Part shown: positions 25,214 through 36,253 of the stretch, piece by piece
Layout of the letters: each line of letters starts with the position of its first letter
How positions within the stretch are numbered: the first letter of the stretch is position 1
Source of the DNA: Piscinibacter sp. XHJ-5
GTDB taxonomy: Bacteria > Pseudomonadota > Gammaproteobacteria > Burkholderiales > Burkholderiaceae_C
Length of the DNA: 64,000 nucleotides
Direction: 5' to 3'
NCBI RefSeq assembly: GCF_029855045.1
Contig: NZ_CP123228.1
Span: 992,001 to 1,056,000 of the forward strand
Notes under the pieces: generated by a model
The model's input: only the letters and a program-made list of their open reading frames with translations
What the model was told of the DNA's origin: nothing
Databases searched by the model: none
Made by a program: the position numbers and the translations under genes

Positions 25214-25848
25214 TCACCCTTGCCCTCTCGAAGGGACGCATCTTCGACGAGACGCTGCCCTTGCTCGGGGCCGCGGGCATCGAGGTCGCCGAAGACCCCG
25301 AGAAGTCGCGCAAGCTGATCATCGGCACCAGTCGGCCCGATGTGCGGGTGGTGCTGGTGCGCGCAACCGACGTGCCGACCTACGTGCAGTACGGCGGCGC
25401 CGACCTCGGCGTCACCGGCCGCGACACCCTGCTCGAGCACGGCGGCGACGGGCTGTACCAGCCGCTGGACCTGCGCATTGCCAAGTGCCGCATGAGCGTC
25501 GCCGCGCGTGCCGACTTCGACTATGCCGCGGCCGTGAAGCAGGGCTCGCGCATCCGGGTGGCGACCAAGTACACGCGCTGCGCAGCCGAGCATTTCGCCG
25601 ACAAGGGCGTCCACGTCGACCTCATCAAGCTGTACGGCTCGATGGAGCTGGCGCCGCTGACCGGGCTCGCCGACGCGATCGTCGACCTGGTCTCCAGCGG
25701 TAGCACCCTGCGCGCCAACCACCTCGTCGAAGTCGAGGAGATCATGCAGATCTCGTCGCGCCTCGTCGTCAACCAGGCCGCGCTCAAGCTCAAGCGCGAG
25801 CCCATCCGCCAGCTCATCGACGCCTTTGCGGCCGCCATCGAATCATGA
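25210..25848 (+). CDS. hisG: ATP phosphoribosyltransferase, short form
   Basis: 212 residues: the short HisG, which lacks the C-terminal regulatory domain of the roughly 300-residue form. It joins ATP and PRPP in the first step of histidine synthesis. Motifs include [17 protein letters not shown], the [16 protein letters not shown] loop and [19 protein letters not shown] near the PRPP site. Short HisG works only as a hetero-octamer with HisZ, which is not in this window and should be elsewhere in the genome. The start overlaps the murA stop, and its own stop overlaps hisD (ATGA both times). Confidence 0.95.
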   Translation: MITLALSKGRIFDETLPLLGAAGIEVAEDPEKSRKLIIGTSRPDVRVVLVRATDVPTYVQYGGADLGVTGRDTLLEHGGDGLYQPLDLRIAKCRMSVAARADFDYAAAVKQGSRIRVATKYTRCAAEHFADKGVHVDLIKLYGSMELAPLTGLADAIVDLVSSGSTLRANHLVEVEEIMQISSRLVVNQAALKLKREPIRQLIDAFAAAIES

Positions 25849-27170
25849 CCGTCGCCATCCGCCAGCTCAGCACCTCCGCTCCGGACTTCGAAGCCGAGTT
25901 CCAGCGTGTGCTGCACTGGTCGGCGGAGCAGGACCACGAGATCGAGGAGCGCGTCGCGGGCATCCTGGCCGACGTGCAGCGCCGCGGCGATGCCGCGGTG
26001 CTGGAGTACACGCAGCGCTTCGACGCCCTGCAGGCGTCGTCGGTGGCGGCGCTGGAACTTCAGCCCACCGAGCTGCAGTCCGCTCTCCACGGCATTGCGC
26101 CGACCCAACGGGAGGCGCTGCAAGCGGCCGCGCGCCGGGTACAGGCCTATCACGAACGCCAGCTCGAGGCCTGCGGCAGGTCCTGGAGCTACCGCGACGA
26201 GGACGGCACGCTGCTCGGCCAGAAGGTGACGCCCCTGGACCGGGTCGGCATCTACGTGCCGGGCGGCAAGGCGGCGTATCCGTCCAGCGTGCTGATGAAC
26301 GCCGTGCCGGCCAAGGTCGCCGGTGTCGGCGAGATCGTGATGGTCGTTCCCACGCCGCGTGGCGAGCGCAACGCGTTGGTCCTCGCGGCAGCGGCCGTGG
26401 CCGGCGTCGATCGTGTCTTCACCGTCGGGGGCGCGCAGGCGGTCGGCGCACTGGCCTACGGCACGGCCACCATTCCGGCGGTCGACAAGATCACCGGCCC
26501 GGGAAACGCCTACGTCGCCAGCGCCAAGCGGCGCGTGTTCGGCCAGATCGGCATCGACATGATCGCCGGGCCGAGCGAGATCCTCGTGCTGGCCGACGGC
26601 AGCACGCCGCCCGATTGGGTCGCGATGGATCTTTTCAGCCAGGCCGAGCACGACGAGCTGGCGCAAAGCATCCTGCTGTGCCCGGACGCGGCCTACATCG
26701 AGAAGGTACGCGAGGCCATCGAGCGCCTGCTGCCCGGCATGCCGCGCCACGCCATCATCCGCGCCTCGCTGGAAGGCAGAGGTGCGCTGATCCTCACCCG
26801 GACGATGGGCGAGGCCTGCGAGCTCAGCAACCGCATCGCGCCCGAGCACCTCGAGGTGAGCTCGCAGGAGCCGCATCGCTGGGAGCCCCTGCTGCGGCAT
26901 GCCGGCGCCATCTTCCTCGGCGCCTATACGAGCGAGAGCCTGGGCGACTATTGCGCCGGACCCAACCACGTGCTGCCCACCTCGGGCACTGCGCGCTTCT
27001 CGTCGCCGCTCGGCGTGTACGACTTCCAGAAACGCACCAGCATCATCGAGGTCAGCGCCGCCGGCGCGCAGACCTTGGGCCCCATTGCCGCCGAGCTGGC
27101 TTATGGCGAAGGCCTGCAGGCGCATGCGCGGGCCGGCGAATTCAGACTGAACAAGGGAACCGCGCAATGA
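25845..27170 (+). CDS. hisD: Histidinol dehydrogenase
   Basis: 441 residues. This zinc enzyme oxidises L-histidinol to histidine in two NAD-dependent steps. Conserved blocks are [76 protein letters not shown] and the catalytic Glu-His in [10 protein letters not shown], followed by [15 protein letters not shown]. Length is normal. It overlaps both hisG and hisC by 4 bp. Confidence 0.97.
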   Translation: MTVAIRQLSTSAPDFEAEFQRVLHWSAEQDHEIEERVAGILADVQRRGDAAVLEYTQRFDALQASSVAALELQPTELQSALHGIAPTQREALQAAARRVQAYHERQLEACGRSWSYRDEDGTLLGQKVTPLDRVGIYVPGGKAAYPSSVLMNAVPAKVAGVGEIVMVVPTPRGERNALVLAAAAVAGVDRVFTVGGAQAVGALAYGTATIPAVDKITGPGNAYVASAKRRVFGQIGIDMIAGPSEILVLADGSTPPDWVAMDLFSQAEHDELAQSILLCPDAAYIEKVREAIERLLPGMPRHAIIRASLEGRGALILTRTMGEACELSNRIAPEHLEVSSQEPHRWEPLLRHAGAIFLGAYTSESLGDYCAGPNHVLPTSGTARFSSPLGVYDFQKRTSIIEVSAAGAQTLGPIAAELAYGEGLQAHARAGEFRLNKGTAQ

Positions 27171-28246
27171 GCGCCACGCTGCAGGATCGGATGAAGCGGG
27201 TGATCCGCCAGGACATCCAGTCGATGCACGGCTATGCCGTCCAGCCGTCGGCAGGCATGGTCAAGCTCGACACGATGGAGAACCCGTTTCGCCTGCCGCC
27301 CGCGTTGCGCGACGAGCTGGGGCGGCGACTGGCAGAGGTGGCGCTGAACCGCTATCCCGCCGAGCGTGGCGACGTGCTGCGCGCGGCGCTGGCACGCCAC
27401 GCCGGCATGCCGGAGCACTGCGACATCATGCTCGGCAACGGCTCCGACGAGCTGATCTCGCTGATCGCGATGGCCAGCGACGTGCCGGGCAGCACCGTGC
27501 TGGCACCGGTCCCGGGGTTCGTGATGTACGCACTGTCGGCCAAGCTGCAGGGCCTGCGCTTCGTCGGCGTGCCGACCACGCCGAGCTTCGAGCTCGATCT
27601 GCCGGCCATGGTGGCGGCGGTGCGCGAGCACCAGCCGGGCGTCATCTACCTGGCGTATCCCAACAACCCGACGGCCAACCTCTGGGACGATGCGGCCATC
27701 GACGCCATCATCGAAGCGGCGCCGGGCCTGGTCGTGATGGACGAGGCCTACCAGCCGTTCGCCGCGCGCGACTCGCTGGCGCGCCTGGAGCGCCACGAAC
27801 ACGTGCTGCTGATGCGCACGATGAGCAAGTTCGGGCTGGCAGGGGTGCGCATCGGCTACCTGATCGGGCGCAAGCCGCTGATCGCCGAGCTGGACAAGCT
27901 GCGGCCTCCGTTCAACGTCAGCGTGCTGAACTGCGAGACCGCGCTGTTCGCGCTGGAGCATGCCGACGAATACGCGCGCCAGGCGGCTGTCATCCGCACC
28001 GAGCGCGATGCGCTGCTGAAGCAGCTCGCCGAGCTGCCGGGCGTGACGCCCTTCCCGAGCGAAGCCAACATGATCCTGGCGCGCGTGCCCGACTCGAAGA
28101 AGGCCTTCGAAGGCATGAAGGCACGCGGCGTGCTGGTGAAGAACGTCGCATTCCTGCATCCGCTGCTCGACAACTGCGTGCGGCTGACGGTCGGAACGCC
28201 CGATGAGAACGTGAAGATGATGGATGCGCTGAAAGCGAGCCTGTGA
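27167..28246 (+). CDS. hisC: Histidinol-phosphate aminotransferase
   Basis: 359 residues, class-I/II PLP aminotransferase. It converts imidazole-acetol phosphate to histidinol phosphate. [50 protein letters not shown] (PLP-ring Asp) and the Schiff-base lysine in [19 protein letters not shown] are visible. The ATG overlaps the hisD stop (ATGA). The C-terminal domain ends normally at MMDALKASL, and its stop overlaps the hisB start by one base. Confidence 0.96.
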   Translation: MSATLQDRMKRVIRQDIQSMHGYAVQPSAGMVKLDTMENPFRLPPALRDELGRRLAEVALNRYPAERGDVLRAALARHAGMPEHCDIMLGNGSDELISLIAMASDVPGSTVLAPVPGFVMYALSAKLQGLRFVGVPTTPSFELDLPAMVAAVREHQPGVIYLAYPNNPTANLWDDAAIDAIIEAAPGLVVMDEAYQPFAARDSLARLERHEHVLLMRTMSKFGLAGVRIGYLIGRKPLIAELDKLRPPFNVSVLNCETALFALEHADEYARQAAVIRTERDALLKQLAELPGVTPFPSEANMILARVPDSKKAFEGMKARGVLVKNVAFLHPLLDNCVRLTVGTPDENVKMMDALKASL

Positions 28247-28842
28247 TGAGCATCGAGCGCAGGGCGGATGTCACCCGCAACACCACCGAGACGCAGATCC
28301 GCGTCGCGATCAACCTGGACGGCAGCGGTGTGGCCAAGCTGTCGACCGGCATCGGATTCTTCGACCACATGCTCGACCAGATCGCACGCCACGGCCTGAT
28401 CGACCTCGAGATCGAGGCCAAGGGCGACCTGCACATCGATGGCCATCACACGGTGGAGGATGTCGGCATCACGCTGGGCCAGGCGATCGCGAAGGCGGTA
28501 GGCGACAAGAAGGGCCTGCGGCGCTACGGGCACGCCTACGTGCCGCTCGACGAGGCGCTCTCACGCGTGGTCATCGACTTCTCCGGCCGTCCCGGCCTGC
28601 ACATGCGTGTCGACTTCAAGAGCGGAATGATCGGCGCGCTCGACACCCAGCTGGTCTACGAGTTTTTCCAGGGCTTTTCCAACCATGCCGGCGTCACGCT
28701 GCATGTGGACAACCTGCACGGAGACAACGCGCACCACCAGTGCGAGACGATCTTCAAGGCGTTCGCACGGGCGCTGCGCATGGCGCTCGAGATCGACCCC
28801 CGCGCCGCGGGCGTCATTCCGTCGACCAAGGGAACGTTGTGA
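28246..28842 (+). CDS. hisB: Imidazoleglycerol-phosphate dehydratase
   Basis: 198 residues: the dehydratase alone, not the bifunctional enterobacterial HisB with a phosphatase domain. Metal-binding histidine clusters are seen in [27 protein letters not shown] and [25 protein letters not shown]. It starts at ATG 28246, sharing one base with the hisC stop (TGATG). GTG at 28243 is possible but less likely. The histidinol-phosphate phosphatase must be another gene, not found in this window. Confidence 0.95.
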   Translation: MSIERRADVTRNTTETQIRVAINLDGSGVAKLSTGIGFFDHMLDQIARHGLIDLEIEAKGDLHIDGHHTVEDVGITLGQAIAKAVGDKKGLRRYGHAYVPLDEALSRVVIDFSGRPGLHMRVDFKSGMIGALDTQLVYEFFQGFSNHAGVTLHVDNLHGDNAHHQCETIFKAFARALRMALEIDPRAAGVIPSTKGTL

Positions 28843-28843
28843 C

Positions 28844-29488
28844 ATGAGCACCGTCGCGGTCGTCGACTACGGCATGGGCAACCTGCGCTCGGTGTCACAG
28901 GCGGTGATGCGTGTCGCGCAGGGATCCGGCTTCGACGTCCTGGTCACGTCCAGGCCCGAGGAGGTGTACGCTGCCGAGCGCATCGTGCTGCCCGGACAGG
29001 GCGCCATGCCGGACTGCATGCGCGAGCTTCGTGAATCGGGCCTGCTCGATGCGGTTCTCGACGCGGCGGCACGCAAGCCGCTGATGGGAGTTTGCGTCGG
29101 CATGCAGATGCTTCTGACGCGCAGTGAAGAGGGTCCGACGGACGGGCTCGACCTGATTCCCGGCGAGGTGGTGCGCTTTCGTCTGGAAGGGCGGCTGCAG
29201 CCCGACGGCAGCCGCTACAAGGTGCCGCAGATGGGCTGGAACGCAGTCGTCCAGGCCCGTGCGCACCCGGTCTGGGCTGGCGTGCCCGACGGGGCGTACT
29301 TCTATTTCGTCCACAGCTACTGCGCCAAGCCGGCCGATGCGGACCACAGCGTCGGCGAAACCGAGTACGGCGAGCGCTTTACCTCGGCGCTGGCGCGGGA
29401 TAACATTTTCGCCACCCAGTTCCACCCCGAGAAGAGTGCCGACCTCGGCCTCGCGCTGTATCGCAATTTCCTGCACTGGAAACCCTGA
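28844..29488 (+). CDS. hisH: Imidazole glycerol phosphate synthase, glutaminase subunit
   Basis: 214 residues, class-I glutamine amidotransferase. It supplies ammonia to His[17 protein letters not shown] opens the domain, [10 protein letters not shown] follows, the nucleophile is Cys84 in [11 protein letters not shown], and the His-Glu pair lies in [12 protein letters not shown]. It starts 1 bp after the hisB stop. HisH and HisF work as a heterodimer. In this cluster they are separated by hisA and by an antisense gene. Confidence 0.96.
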   Translation: MSTVAVVDYGMGNLRSVSQAVMRVAQGSGFDVLVTSRPEEVYAAERIVLPGQGAMPDCMRELRESGLLDAVLDAAARKPLMGVCVGMQMLLTRSEEGPTDGLDLIPGEVVRFRLEGRLQPDGSRYKVPQMGWNAVVQARAHPVWAGVPDGAYFYFVHSYCAKPADADHSVGETEYGERFTSALARDNIFATQFHPEKSADLGLALYRNFLHWKP

Positions 29489-29545
29489 CGAGTCACCTCC
29501 TGCCTTCTCGGGCGCCGCTCCTCCACCCCACCTTCCTCATCGGCC

Positions 29546-30286
29546 ATGCTGCTGATCCCCGCGATTGACTTGAAAGACGGCAAGTGCGTGCGTCTGAAAC
29601 AAGGCGACATGAATGTCTCCACCACTTTCGGTGAGGACCCGGCGGCAATCGCCAGGCGATGGGTGGACGCGGGCGCCAGACGGCTGCACCTCGTCGACCT
29701 GAACGGCGCCTTTGCCGGCAAGCCTGTCAACGAGGCCGCCATCAAGGCCATCCTGGCCGAAGTGGGCGAGGAGATCCCGGTCCAGCTGGGCGGCGGCATC
29801 CGGGACCTCGACACCATCGAGCGCTATCTCGACGATGGCCTCAGCTTCATCATCATCGGCACGGCCGCGGTGAAGAGCCCGGGTTTCCTCAAGGACGCCT
29901 GCAGCGCGTTCGGCGGTCACATCATCGTCGGCCTGGACGCCAAGGACGGGAAGGTCGCCACCGACGGCTGGAGCAAGCTCACCGGCCACGAGGTGGTCGA
30001 TCTGGCCAAGAAGTTCGAGGACTACGGCGTCGAAGGCGTCATCTACACCGACATCGGCCGCGACGGCATGCTCAACGGCATCAACATCGATGCCACGGTC
30101 AAGCTCGCGCAGTCGCTCACCATTCCCGTGATTGCCTCCGGCGGGCTGAGCAGCATCGCCGACATCGAAAAGCTGTGCGCGGTGGAAAGCGAGGGCATCG
30201 AGGGCGTCATCTGCGGACGCGCGATCTACACCGGCGACCTCGACTTTGCCGCCGCGCAGAAGCGGGCGGATGAACTGGCGGCCTGA
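29546..30286 (+). CDS. hisA: ProFAR isomerase
   Basis: 246 residues, (beta/alpha)8 barrel. It isomerises phosphoribosylformimino-AICAR-ribotide in histidine synthesis. The catalytic acids are Asp8 in [16 protein letters not shown] and the Asp in [32 protein letters not shown] and [13 protein letters not shown] bind phosphate. It lies 57 bp after hisH, with no good ribosome site before the ATG. Downstream it converges with a PEP-CTERM gene on the other strand, which interrupts the usual hisA-hisF neighbourhood. Confidence 0.96.
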   Translation: MLLIPAIDLKDGKCVRLKQGDMNVSTTFGEDPAAIARRWVDAGARRLHLVDLNGAFAGKPVNEAAIKAILAEVGEEIPVQLGGGIRDLDTIERYLDDGLSFIIIGTAAVKSPGFLKDACSAFGGHIIVGLDAKDGKVATDGWSKLTGHEVVDLAKKFEDYGVEGVIYTDIGRDGMLNGINIDATVKLAQSLTIPVIASGGLSSIADIEKLCAVESEGIEGVICGRAIYTGDLDFAAAQKRADELAA

Positions 30287-30310
30287 GCGGGCCGCCGTTT
30301 CCCGGCTCCA

Positions 30311-30892
30311 TCAGACGCTGCGTCGCCGCTTGGCGGACCACGCCACCGCAGCCAGTCCCGCAAGCATGAGTGCATAGGTCTGCGGCTCGGGAATGAGCGT
30401 CGGGAAGCCGCGGATCTCACCCGATCCGAACGCCGACGTGTGAATGTTGAGGTACGCACGGCCGTCGTTCAAACCGTCGACGAAGGCGGTGAACGCGTTG
30501 GCGATGCCCCCTTGCGCGGTCACGAAGGCCGGATTCCAGCTCGACGCCAGGGTCATGTCGAAGGTGTGGTCGTAGCTGCCCGCGGTCACTCCCGTCGGAA
30601 AGTCCTCGAAACTCGGCAACTGGGTGGCAGGGGCCACAGTACCGGTGAACGGCGTCGCCGTGCAGCAATGGATGTGGCCGATGGTGGTGGTGCCGACCAG
30701 GTCGGCGAAGGTCGCCTCCACCCGCATCGTCATCAGCGTCGTATCGATGGTGACGGTGGCAAAGCCGTGGCCGGGCGAAGTCACGGAGGGCTCGGGAAGC
30801 AGGGGGGCGGTATAGACGCCGATCTGGGCGGCGGCCGGCGCTGCCAAAGCGGCAGCCAACACGAATCCGGCTGGCGATGCGCTGAGTCTCAT
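30311..30892 (-). CDS. CHRD-domain PEP-CTERM sorted protein
   Basis: 193 residues. A signal peptide ends near AAPAAAQ. A CHRD domain follows (residues about 35-165: GHGFATVTIDTTLMTMRVEATFADLVG, TIGHIHCCTATPF, DGLNDGRAYLNIHTSAFGSGEIRG). The C-terminus is a PEP-CTERM sorting signal: PEPQTYALMLAGLAAVAW plus a basic SAKRRRS end. An exosortase elsewhere should cleave it for export to the cell surface or matrix. GAGGAGG before the ATG at 30892 fixes the start. It lies antisense inside the his gene cluster, with hisA on one side and hisF on the other. Confidence 0.88.
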   Translation of the reverse strand: MRLSASPAGFVLAAALAAPAAAQIGVYTAPLLPEPSVTSPGHGFATVTIDTTLMTMRVEATFADLVGTTTIGHIHCCTATPFTGTVAPATQLPSFEDFPTGVTAGSYDHTFDMTLASSWNPAFVTAQGGIANAFTAFVDGLNDGRAYLNIHTSAFGSGEIRGFPTLIPEPQTYALMLAGLAAVAWSAKRRRSV

Positions 30893-30984
30893 GAGCGGTG
30901 TCCTCCTCGGGAACAAGTGGTTCTCCCGACCCCATCGCGTATACGGAGGCTGGCCGCCATCTCATCCGGGCCCCTGCTACTGGA

Positions 30985-30990
30985 TATAGT
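30985..30990 (+). promoter_or_regulatory. Possible hisF -10 (TATAGT)
   Basis: TATAGT matches the consensus at five of six positions and lies 26 bp before the hisF ATG. No convincing -35 is present. hisF would need its own promoter here if transcripts from hisA do not cross the antisense gene. Confidence 0.3.
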
Positions 30991-31016
30991 TCAGGCCCCC
31001 GCCTTTCACCACCTTC

Positions 31017-31796
31017 ATGCTCGCCAAACGCATCATTCCCTGCCTCGACGTGACCGGCGGTCGTGTCGTCAAAGGGGTCAACTTCGTCGAACTGCGCGAC
31101 GCCGGTGATCCGGTCGAGATCGCCGCCCGCTACAACGACCAGGGTGCCGACGAGATCACCTTTCTCGACATCACGGCCACCAGCGACGACCGCGGTCTGT
31201 TGCTCAACATCATCGAAGCCGTGGCATCGCAGGTGTTCATTCCTCTCACCGTCGGCGGCGGCGTGCGCACGGTCCAGGACGTGCGGCGCCTGCTGAATTC
31301 GGGTGCCGACAAGGTGAGCTTCAACTCCGCCGCCGTCGCCGATCCGCAGGTGATCCGCGACGCCTCGCGCAAATACGGCGCGCAGTGCATCGTCGTGGCA
31401 ATCGACGCGAAAAGGCGTGCCGGCGAAGCAGCGGCAGCGCGCGGCGACGGGTGGGACGTGTATACGCACGGCGGTCGGCGCAACACCGGGCTCGATGCCG
31501 TCGACTGGGCTCGCCGCATGGCAGAACACGGCGCCGGGGAACTGCTGCTCACCAGCATGGATCGCGACGGCACGAAAAGCGGCTTCGACCTGGCATTGAC
31601 CCGCGCGGTGAGCGATGCGGTCGCAATCCCGGTCATCGCCTCCGGCGGCGTCGGCAGTCTGGAGCATCTGGTCGAGGGCATACAGCATGGCGGGGCCGAC
31701 GCCGTGCTGGCAGCAAGCATCTTTCACTACGGTGAGCACACCGTCGGCGAGGCAAAGGCACTGATGGCCAGCAGGGGCATACCGGTCCGACCATGA
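31017..31796 (+). CDS. hisF: Imidazole glycerol phosphate synthase, cyclase subunit
   Basis: 259 residues, (beta/alpha)8 barrel partner of HisH. It closes the imidazole ring using ammonia channelled from HisH. Asp11 in [19 protein letters not shown] and Asp in VVAIDAKRR are the catalytic acids; [13 protein letters not shown] and [16 protein letters not shown] bind phosphate. The insertion [14 protein letters not shown] near residue 135 is normal in this group. The stop overlaps rsmD by 4 bp. hisI and hisE, which usually follow in Burkholderiales, are absent. Confidence 0.96.
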   Translation: MLAKRIIPCLDVTGGRVVKGVNFVELRDAGDPVEIAARYNDQGADEITFLDITATSDDRGLLLNIIEAVASQVFIPLTVGGGVRTVQDVRRLLNSGADKVSFNSAAVADPQVIRDASRKYGAQCIVVAIDAKRRAGEAAAARGDGWDVYTHGGRRNTGLDAVDWARRMAEHGAGELLLTSMDRDGTKSGFDLALTRAVSDAVAIPVIASGGVGSLEHLVEGIQHGGADAVLAASIFHYGEHTVGEAKALMASRGIPVRP

Positions 31797-32371
31797 CGAT
31801 GCGAACGCGGCGCTCGCCGCCGCTGCACGAGGTGCGCATCATCGGCGGCCGGTGGAAGCGCAGCAAACTGCCGGTGGCCGATGCGCCGGGCCTGCGCCCC
31901 ACCCCCGACCGCGTCCGCGAGACGCTGTTCAACTGGCTGGGACAGGACCTGGCCGGCTGGCGCTGCCTCGACGCATTCGCCGGCAGCGGGGCGCTTGGCT
32001 TCGAGGCGGCCTCGCGCGGCGCCGCAGACGTGCTCCTGCTCGAGCGCGATCCACAACTGGTGCGCAGCCTGCAGGAATCGCAGCGGCGCCTGCACGCCGA
32101 CGTGGTGCGGGTCGAGGCGGGCGACGCACTGGCCTTCATGCGTCGTGCGGCGCCGGAAAGCTTCGAGCTGATCCTGCTCGATCCGCCGTTCGACCAGGAC
32201 CTCTTCGAGCCGGCGCTCGCCGCCGCTTCCCGCCTCGTCGTCGCCGAGGGCTTCATCTACCTGGAAGCGGACCGTCCCTTCGATGAAGGCGGCGTCGCGC
32301 CGCTCGGCCTGCGCGTCCACCGCCACGCCCGGGCGGGCGCCGTGCACTTCCACTTGCTCCAGCGCACCTAG
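31793..32371 (+). CDS. rsmD: 16S rRNA (guanine966-N2)-methyltransferase
   Basis: 192 residues. It methylates G966 of 16S rRNA in the 30S subunit. [34 protein letters not shown] is the N-terminal signature. The SAM site is [29 protein letters not shown], and the catalytic motif is LLDPPF. It starts at the ATG overlapping the hisF stop. This marks a junction between the his block and a second conserved block (rsmD-coaD-fdx). Confidence 0.94.
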   Translation: MTMRTRRSPPLHEVRIIGGRWKRSKLPVADAPGLRPTPDRVRETLFNWLGQDLAGWRCLDAFAGSGALGFEAASRGAADVLLLERDPQLVRSLQESQRRLHADVVRVEAGDALAFMRRAAPESFELILLDPPFDQDLFEPALAAASRLVVAEGFIYLEADRPFDEGGVAPLGLRVHRHARAGAVHFHLLQRT

Positions 32372-32431
32372 CTGACGCCGGCTGAAACAGCGGGCTACAC
32401 TCCGACCGGACCATTGTTCGAGGGGGCCATC

Positions 32432-33255
<824 letters not shown>

Positions 33256-33261
33256 GCGGGC

Positions 33262-33666
33262 TTACTTGCCGTTGTTCTTCTGAGCGCCGGGCTCGACGGC
33301 GACGAAGTCCTTGTCGGTTGCGGCCTTGCCCTTGCCTTTGGTGCGCTTCTTCTGGCTCTTGACCGGAGCCGAGGCCGGTGCGGGTGTCGAGGCGGCGCGG
33401 GAATCGAAGCCGCTCGCGCTGGCCGGCTTCTCGCCGTTCTCCTTCGACACGCGGTCTTGCTCCATTCGGGCGGCCAGCTTCTTTTCACGTTCTGACACGC
33501 GGCGGGCTTCCGCGCGCTGGGCCGCGGTGCGTGGATCCGCCGAGTCGATCAGCTTTCCACCAGGGCAGGGCGTCTGCGAGTACGACTGTCCGCATCGGTA
33601 GATGGGTGCCGCCGTGGCGGTGTGGAGGGCGACGAAACCGAACAGCACCAACCCGAGGCGCTTCAT
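33262..33666 (-). CDS. Small exported protein, DUF4124-like
   Basis: 134 residues. A signal peptide ([19 protein letters not shown]) is followed by [34 protein letters not shown], which resembles the short DUF4124 domain with two Cys able to form a disulfide. The rest is charged and low-complexity: [11 protein letters not shown], then Ala/Pro, then Lys-rich [12 protein letters not shown]. It overlaps the pth stop by 4 bp, so it is translated from the pth transcript. The function is not known. Confidence 0.75.
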   Translation of the reverse strand: MKRLGLVLFGFVALHTATAAPIYRCGQSYSQTPCPGGKLIDSADPRTAAQRAEARRVSEREKKLAARMEQDRVSKENGEKPASASGFDSRAASTPAPASAPVKSQKKRTKGKGKAATDKDFVAVEPGAQKNNGK

Positions 33667-34295
33667 GGCAGACGCTCCTGAGGACCCGCCGTGGTGACTT
33701 CTGGTCGGGGCGGCTTCGGCCTCGGCGGTTTCGCGTGGATCTTCATCATCGCGCGCTCCATGTCCCCGTCGAGCAGCAGATCGATTGCTGTGAGCGATTG
33801 ATCGATCGCCTTGTCGATCGCCTCGCGCTGTTCCAGTGGCGGCTTGCGTAGCACATAGTTGATGACCTCGGCCTTCACGCCGGGGTGACCGATGCCAAGC
33901 CGCAGGCGCCAGTAGTCGCCGCTGCCGAGGTGGGCGTGGATGTCCTTCAGGCCGTTGTGGCCCGCGTGGCTGCCGCCCAGCTTCAGCTTCATCTGGCCCG
34001 GCATCAGGTCGAGCTCGTCGTGAACGACGAGGATCTCCTGCGGGGCGATCTTGAAGAAGCGGGCCAGCGCCGCGACGGACTTGCCGGACAGGTTCATGAA
34101 CGTCATCGGCTCGAGCAGCCAGATGTGGCCGGCCGGCCGATTGACCCGCGCCATCAAGCCGAAATAGCTGCGCTCGGGAACCAGCGACGCCTTCAGCGCA
34201 CGCGCGGCTTCGTCTATCCACCAGAAGCCCGCGTTGTGACGGGTGGCTTCGTATTCGGGGCCGGGGTTGCCGAGGCCGACAAGCAATCGAATCAT
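33663..34295 (-). CDS. pth: Peptidyl-tRNA hydrolase
   Basis: 210 residues. It frees tRNA from peptidyl-tRNA released by stalled ribosomes. The catalytic His20 lies in [14 protein letters not shown]; Asn10 is in [39 protein letters not shown] carries the other active-site residues. The C-terminal Pro/Lys-rich extension is longer than in E. coli. It lies just beyond the rplY terminator, so it probably has its own promoter in 34296-34325 or depends on readthrough. Confidence 0.95.
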   Translation of the reverse strand: MIRLLVGLGNPGPEYEATRHNAGFWWIDEAARALKASLVPERSYFGLMARVNRPAGHIWLLEPMTFMNLSGKSVAALARFFKIAPQEILVVHDELDLMPGQMKLKLGGSHAGHNGLKDIHAHLGSGDYWRLRLGIGHPGVKAEVINYVLRKPPLEQREAIDKAIDQSLTAIDLLLDGDMERAMMKIHAKPPRPKPPRPEVTTAGPQERLP

Positions 34296-34324
34296 GGCCG
34301 GGATTATCGATCTAGGGCGGGCAT

Positions 34325-34350
34325 AAAAAAGCCCCGCCGAAGCGGGGCCT
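34325..34350 (-). terminator. Intrinsic terminator after rplY
   Basis: Read leftward: a perfect 7-bp GC stem (GCCCCGC/GCGGGGC) with a TTCG tetraloop, followed by six T's. It lies 30 bp past the rplY stop, ends the prs-rplY transcript and separates it from pth. Confidence 0.9.
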
Positions 34351-34379
34351 GATGCGACGCGGCCGAGGCCGCATCACCG

Positions 34380-35027
34380 TCACTTCTTGTTTTGCTTCTC
34401 ATCCTTCTTGCCCTTGCCCGGGGCGGGTGCGGGCGCGGCCACCACCGGGGCGGGCGCGGCTTCCTCTTCAGCCGCTTGGGTCGACACCGACACGATCACC
34501 GGGTTCTTCTTGCCGTGCGTGACGACCTTGGCGCCGGAGGGCAGCTTGACGTCATCGACATGCAGCGACTGGCCCTTCTGCAGGTTGCCGAGGTCCACCT
34601 CGATGAACTCGGGCAGCTGCGAAGCCAGGCACTGCACCAGCAGGTCGGTGACGACGTGGTTCACCAGGCACTTGTCGGTCTTGACGGCCGGCGAGTTCTC
34701 TTCGTTGATGAAGTGCAACGGCACCTTCTTCGTGATCTTGGTCGTGGCGTCCACGCGCTGGAAGTCCACGTGCATCACGATCGGCTTGAACGCGTGCATC
34801 TGGTAGTCGCGCAGGATCACCTGCTCGCTCTTGCCCTTGAGTTCCATCTCCAGCACGGTGGAGTGGAAGGTCTCCTTCTTCAGCGCGAAGAACAGGGCGT
34901 TGTGATCGAGCTCGATCATGGCGGGCTCGCCCGCACCGTAGACGATGCCAGGCACCTTTTGCGCATTGCGCAGGCGGCGGCTCGCTCCGGTCCCCTGCAG
35001 CGTGCGCTCGAAAGCGACGAATTTCAT
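34380..35027 (-). CDS. rplY: 50S ribosomal protein L25 (Ctc/TL5 long form)
   Basis: 215 residues. The N-terminal 5S-rRNA-binding domain ([34 protein letters not shown]) is followed by a C-terminal CTC domain ([45 protein letters not shown]). The tail is Ala/Pro/Glu then Lys-rich, common in this group. It follows prs on the same strand, with a short hairpin between (GGGCC/GGCCC, 35077-35090). A terminator lies just downstream. Confidence 0.95.
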   Translation of the reverse strand: MKFVAFERTLQGTGASRRLRNAQKVPGIVYGAGEPAMIELDHNALFFALKKETFHSTVLEMELKGKSEQVILRDYQMHAFKPIVMHVDFQRVDATTKITKKVPLHFINEENSPAVKTDKCLVNHVVTDLLVQCLASQLPEFIEVDLGNLQKGQSLHVDDVKLPSGAKVVTHGKKNPVIVSVSTQAAEEEAAPAPVVAAPAPAPGKGKKDEKQNKK

Positions 35028-35076
35028 GTTGACTCCGTTGAGTTGAAGCGCCCGCGACCAGGCTGCCTCGTGAAAA

Positions 35077-35090
35077 GGGCCTCTCGGCCC
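35077..35090 (-). terminator. Small hairpin between prs and rplY
   Basis: Read leftward, GGGCC-GAGA-GGCCC followed by only four T's. It is too weak for full termination but could reduce rplY expression relative to prs, or mark a processing site. Confidence 0.35.
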
Positions 35091-35102
35091 GGGTGATGCG
35101 GA

Positions 35103-36065
35103 TCAGAAGTTGCTGTTCTGCTCCGCGAACAGGGACGTGACCGACTCGCCGTCGGAAATTCGGCGGATGGTCTCGGCAAACAGGAAGGCGACGGAAAGCT
35201 GGCGCACCTTCGGGCAGGTCTTGCCGTCGTCGTTCAGCGGGATCGTGTTGGTGATCACCACCTCGTCGAGCGCCGAACCCTTGATGCGCTCGATCGCAGG
35301 GCCGGAGAACACGGCGTGGGTGCAGTAGGCATAGACGCTCTTCGCGCCGCGCTCCTTGAGCACCTCGGCGGCCTTCACCAGCGTGCCGGCGGTGTCGATC
35401 ATGTCGTCCATGATCACGCAGTTGCGGCCCTCGATCTCGCCAATGACGTGCATCACCTCGGACACGTTGGCCTTCGGGCGCCGCTTGTCGATGATCGCCA
35501 GGTCGCAATTGAGCTGCTTGGCCAGCGCCCGGGCGCGCACGACGCCGCCGACGTCGGGCGAAACGACCACCAGGTTCTCATATCGCTTGGTCTGCAGGTC
35601 TGAGAGCAGCACCGGCGAGGCGTAGATGTTGTCGACGGGGATGTTGAAGAAGCCCTGGATCTGGTCGGCGTGCAGGTCCATCGTGAGCAGGCGCTCGACA
35701 CCGACCGCCTCCAGCATGTTCGCGACGACCTTGGCACTGATGGGCACCCGGGTGGAGCGTGGACGGCGATCCTGGCGGGCATAGCCGAAATACGGGATGA
35801 CTGCGGTGACACGGCGCGCCGACGCGCGCTTGAGCGCGTCGACCATGATGCACAGCTCCATCAAGTTCTCGTTCGTCGGCGCGCAGGTGGGCTGCACGAC
35901 GAAGATGTCGCGTGCGCGCACGTTCTGCTGGATCTCGATGTCGACTTCGCCATCGGAAAACCGGCCGACCTTCGCGCGGCCGAGTTCGATGCCGAGATGG
36001 GACGCGATTTCCTGCGCCAACGCGGGGTTGGCGTTACCGGTGAAAAGCACGGTGTTGAAAAGCAC
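35103..36065 (-). CDS. prs: Ribose-phosphate pyrophosphokinase
   Basis: 320 residues. It makes PRPP from ribose-5-phosphate and ATP, and so supplies HisG encoded in the same window. [33 protein letters not shown], the ATP-flap region [45 protein letters not shown] and the PRPP loop [12 protein letters not shown] are seen. It starts at GTG 36065 with GGAGGG only 3 bp upstream; the next GTG at 36050 would be too far. tRNA-Gln lies 74 bp upstream on the same strand. Confidence 0.96.
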   Translation of the reverse strand: MLFNTVLFTGNANPALAQEIASHLGIELGRAKVGRFSDGEVDIEIQQNVRARDIFVVQPTCAPTNENLMELCIMVDALKRASARRVTAVIPYFGYARQDRRPRSTRVPISAKVVANMLEAVGVERLLTMDLHADQIQGFFNIPVDNIYASPVLLSDLQTKRYENLVVVSPDVGGVVRARALAKQLNCDLAIIDKRRPKANVSEVMHVIGEIEGRNCVIMDDMIDTAGTLVKAAEVLKERGAKSVYAYCTHAVFSGPAIERIKGSALDEVVITNTIPLNDDGKTCPKVRQLSVAFLFAETIRRISDGESVTSLFAEQNSNF

Positions 36066-36138
36066 GTTCCCTCCGTCGAGGCTTTCGCTTCAGCCCCGGC
36101 GTGCATCAAGCCGATGCACCGGGATCACACACAAGATT

Positions 36139-36215
36139 TGGCAGGGGAGGAAGGACTCGAACCCTCGCATGTCGGAATCAAAATCCGATGCCTTAACCAA
36201 CTTGGCGACTCCCCT
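36139..36215 (-). tRNA. tRNA-Gln (UUG)
   Basis: A 77-nt cloverleaf including encoded CCA. The acceptor is AGGGGAG/CTCCCCT, the D-arm GCCAAGTTGGTTAAGGC, the anticodon loop TTTTGAT (anticodon TTG, glutamine), and the T-arm GAGGGTTCGAGTCCTTC. Its place between ispE and prs is the conserved betaproteobacterial position. Confidence 0.96.
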
Positions 36216-36253
36216 ACACCGGTCCGCTGCTTGCGCCGCGAACCTTCAACCCC

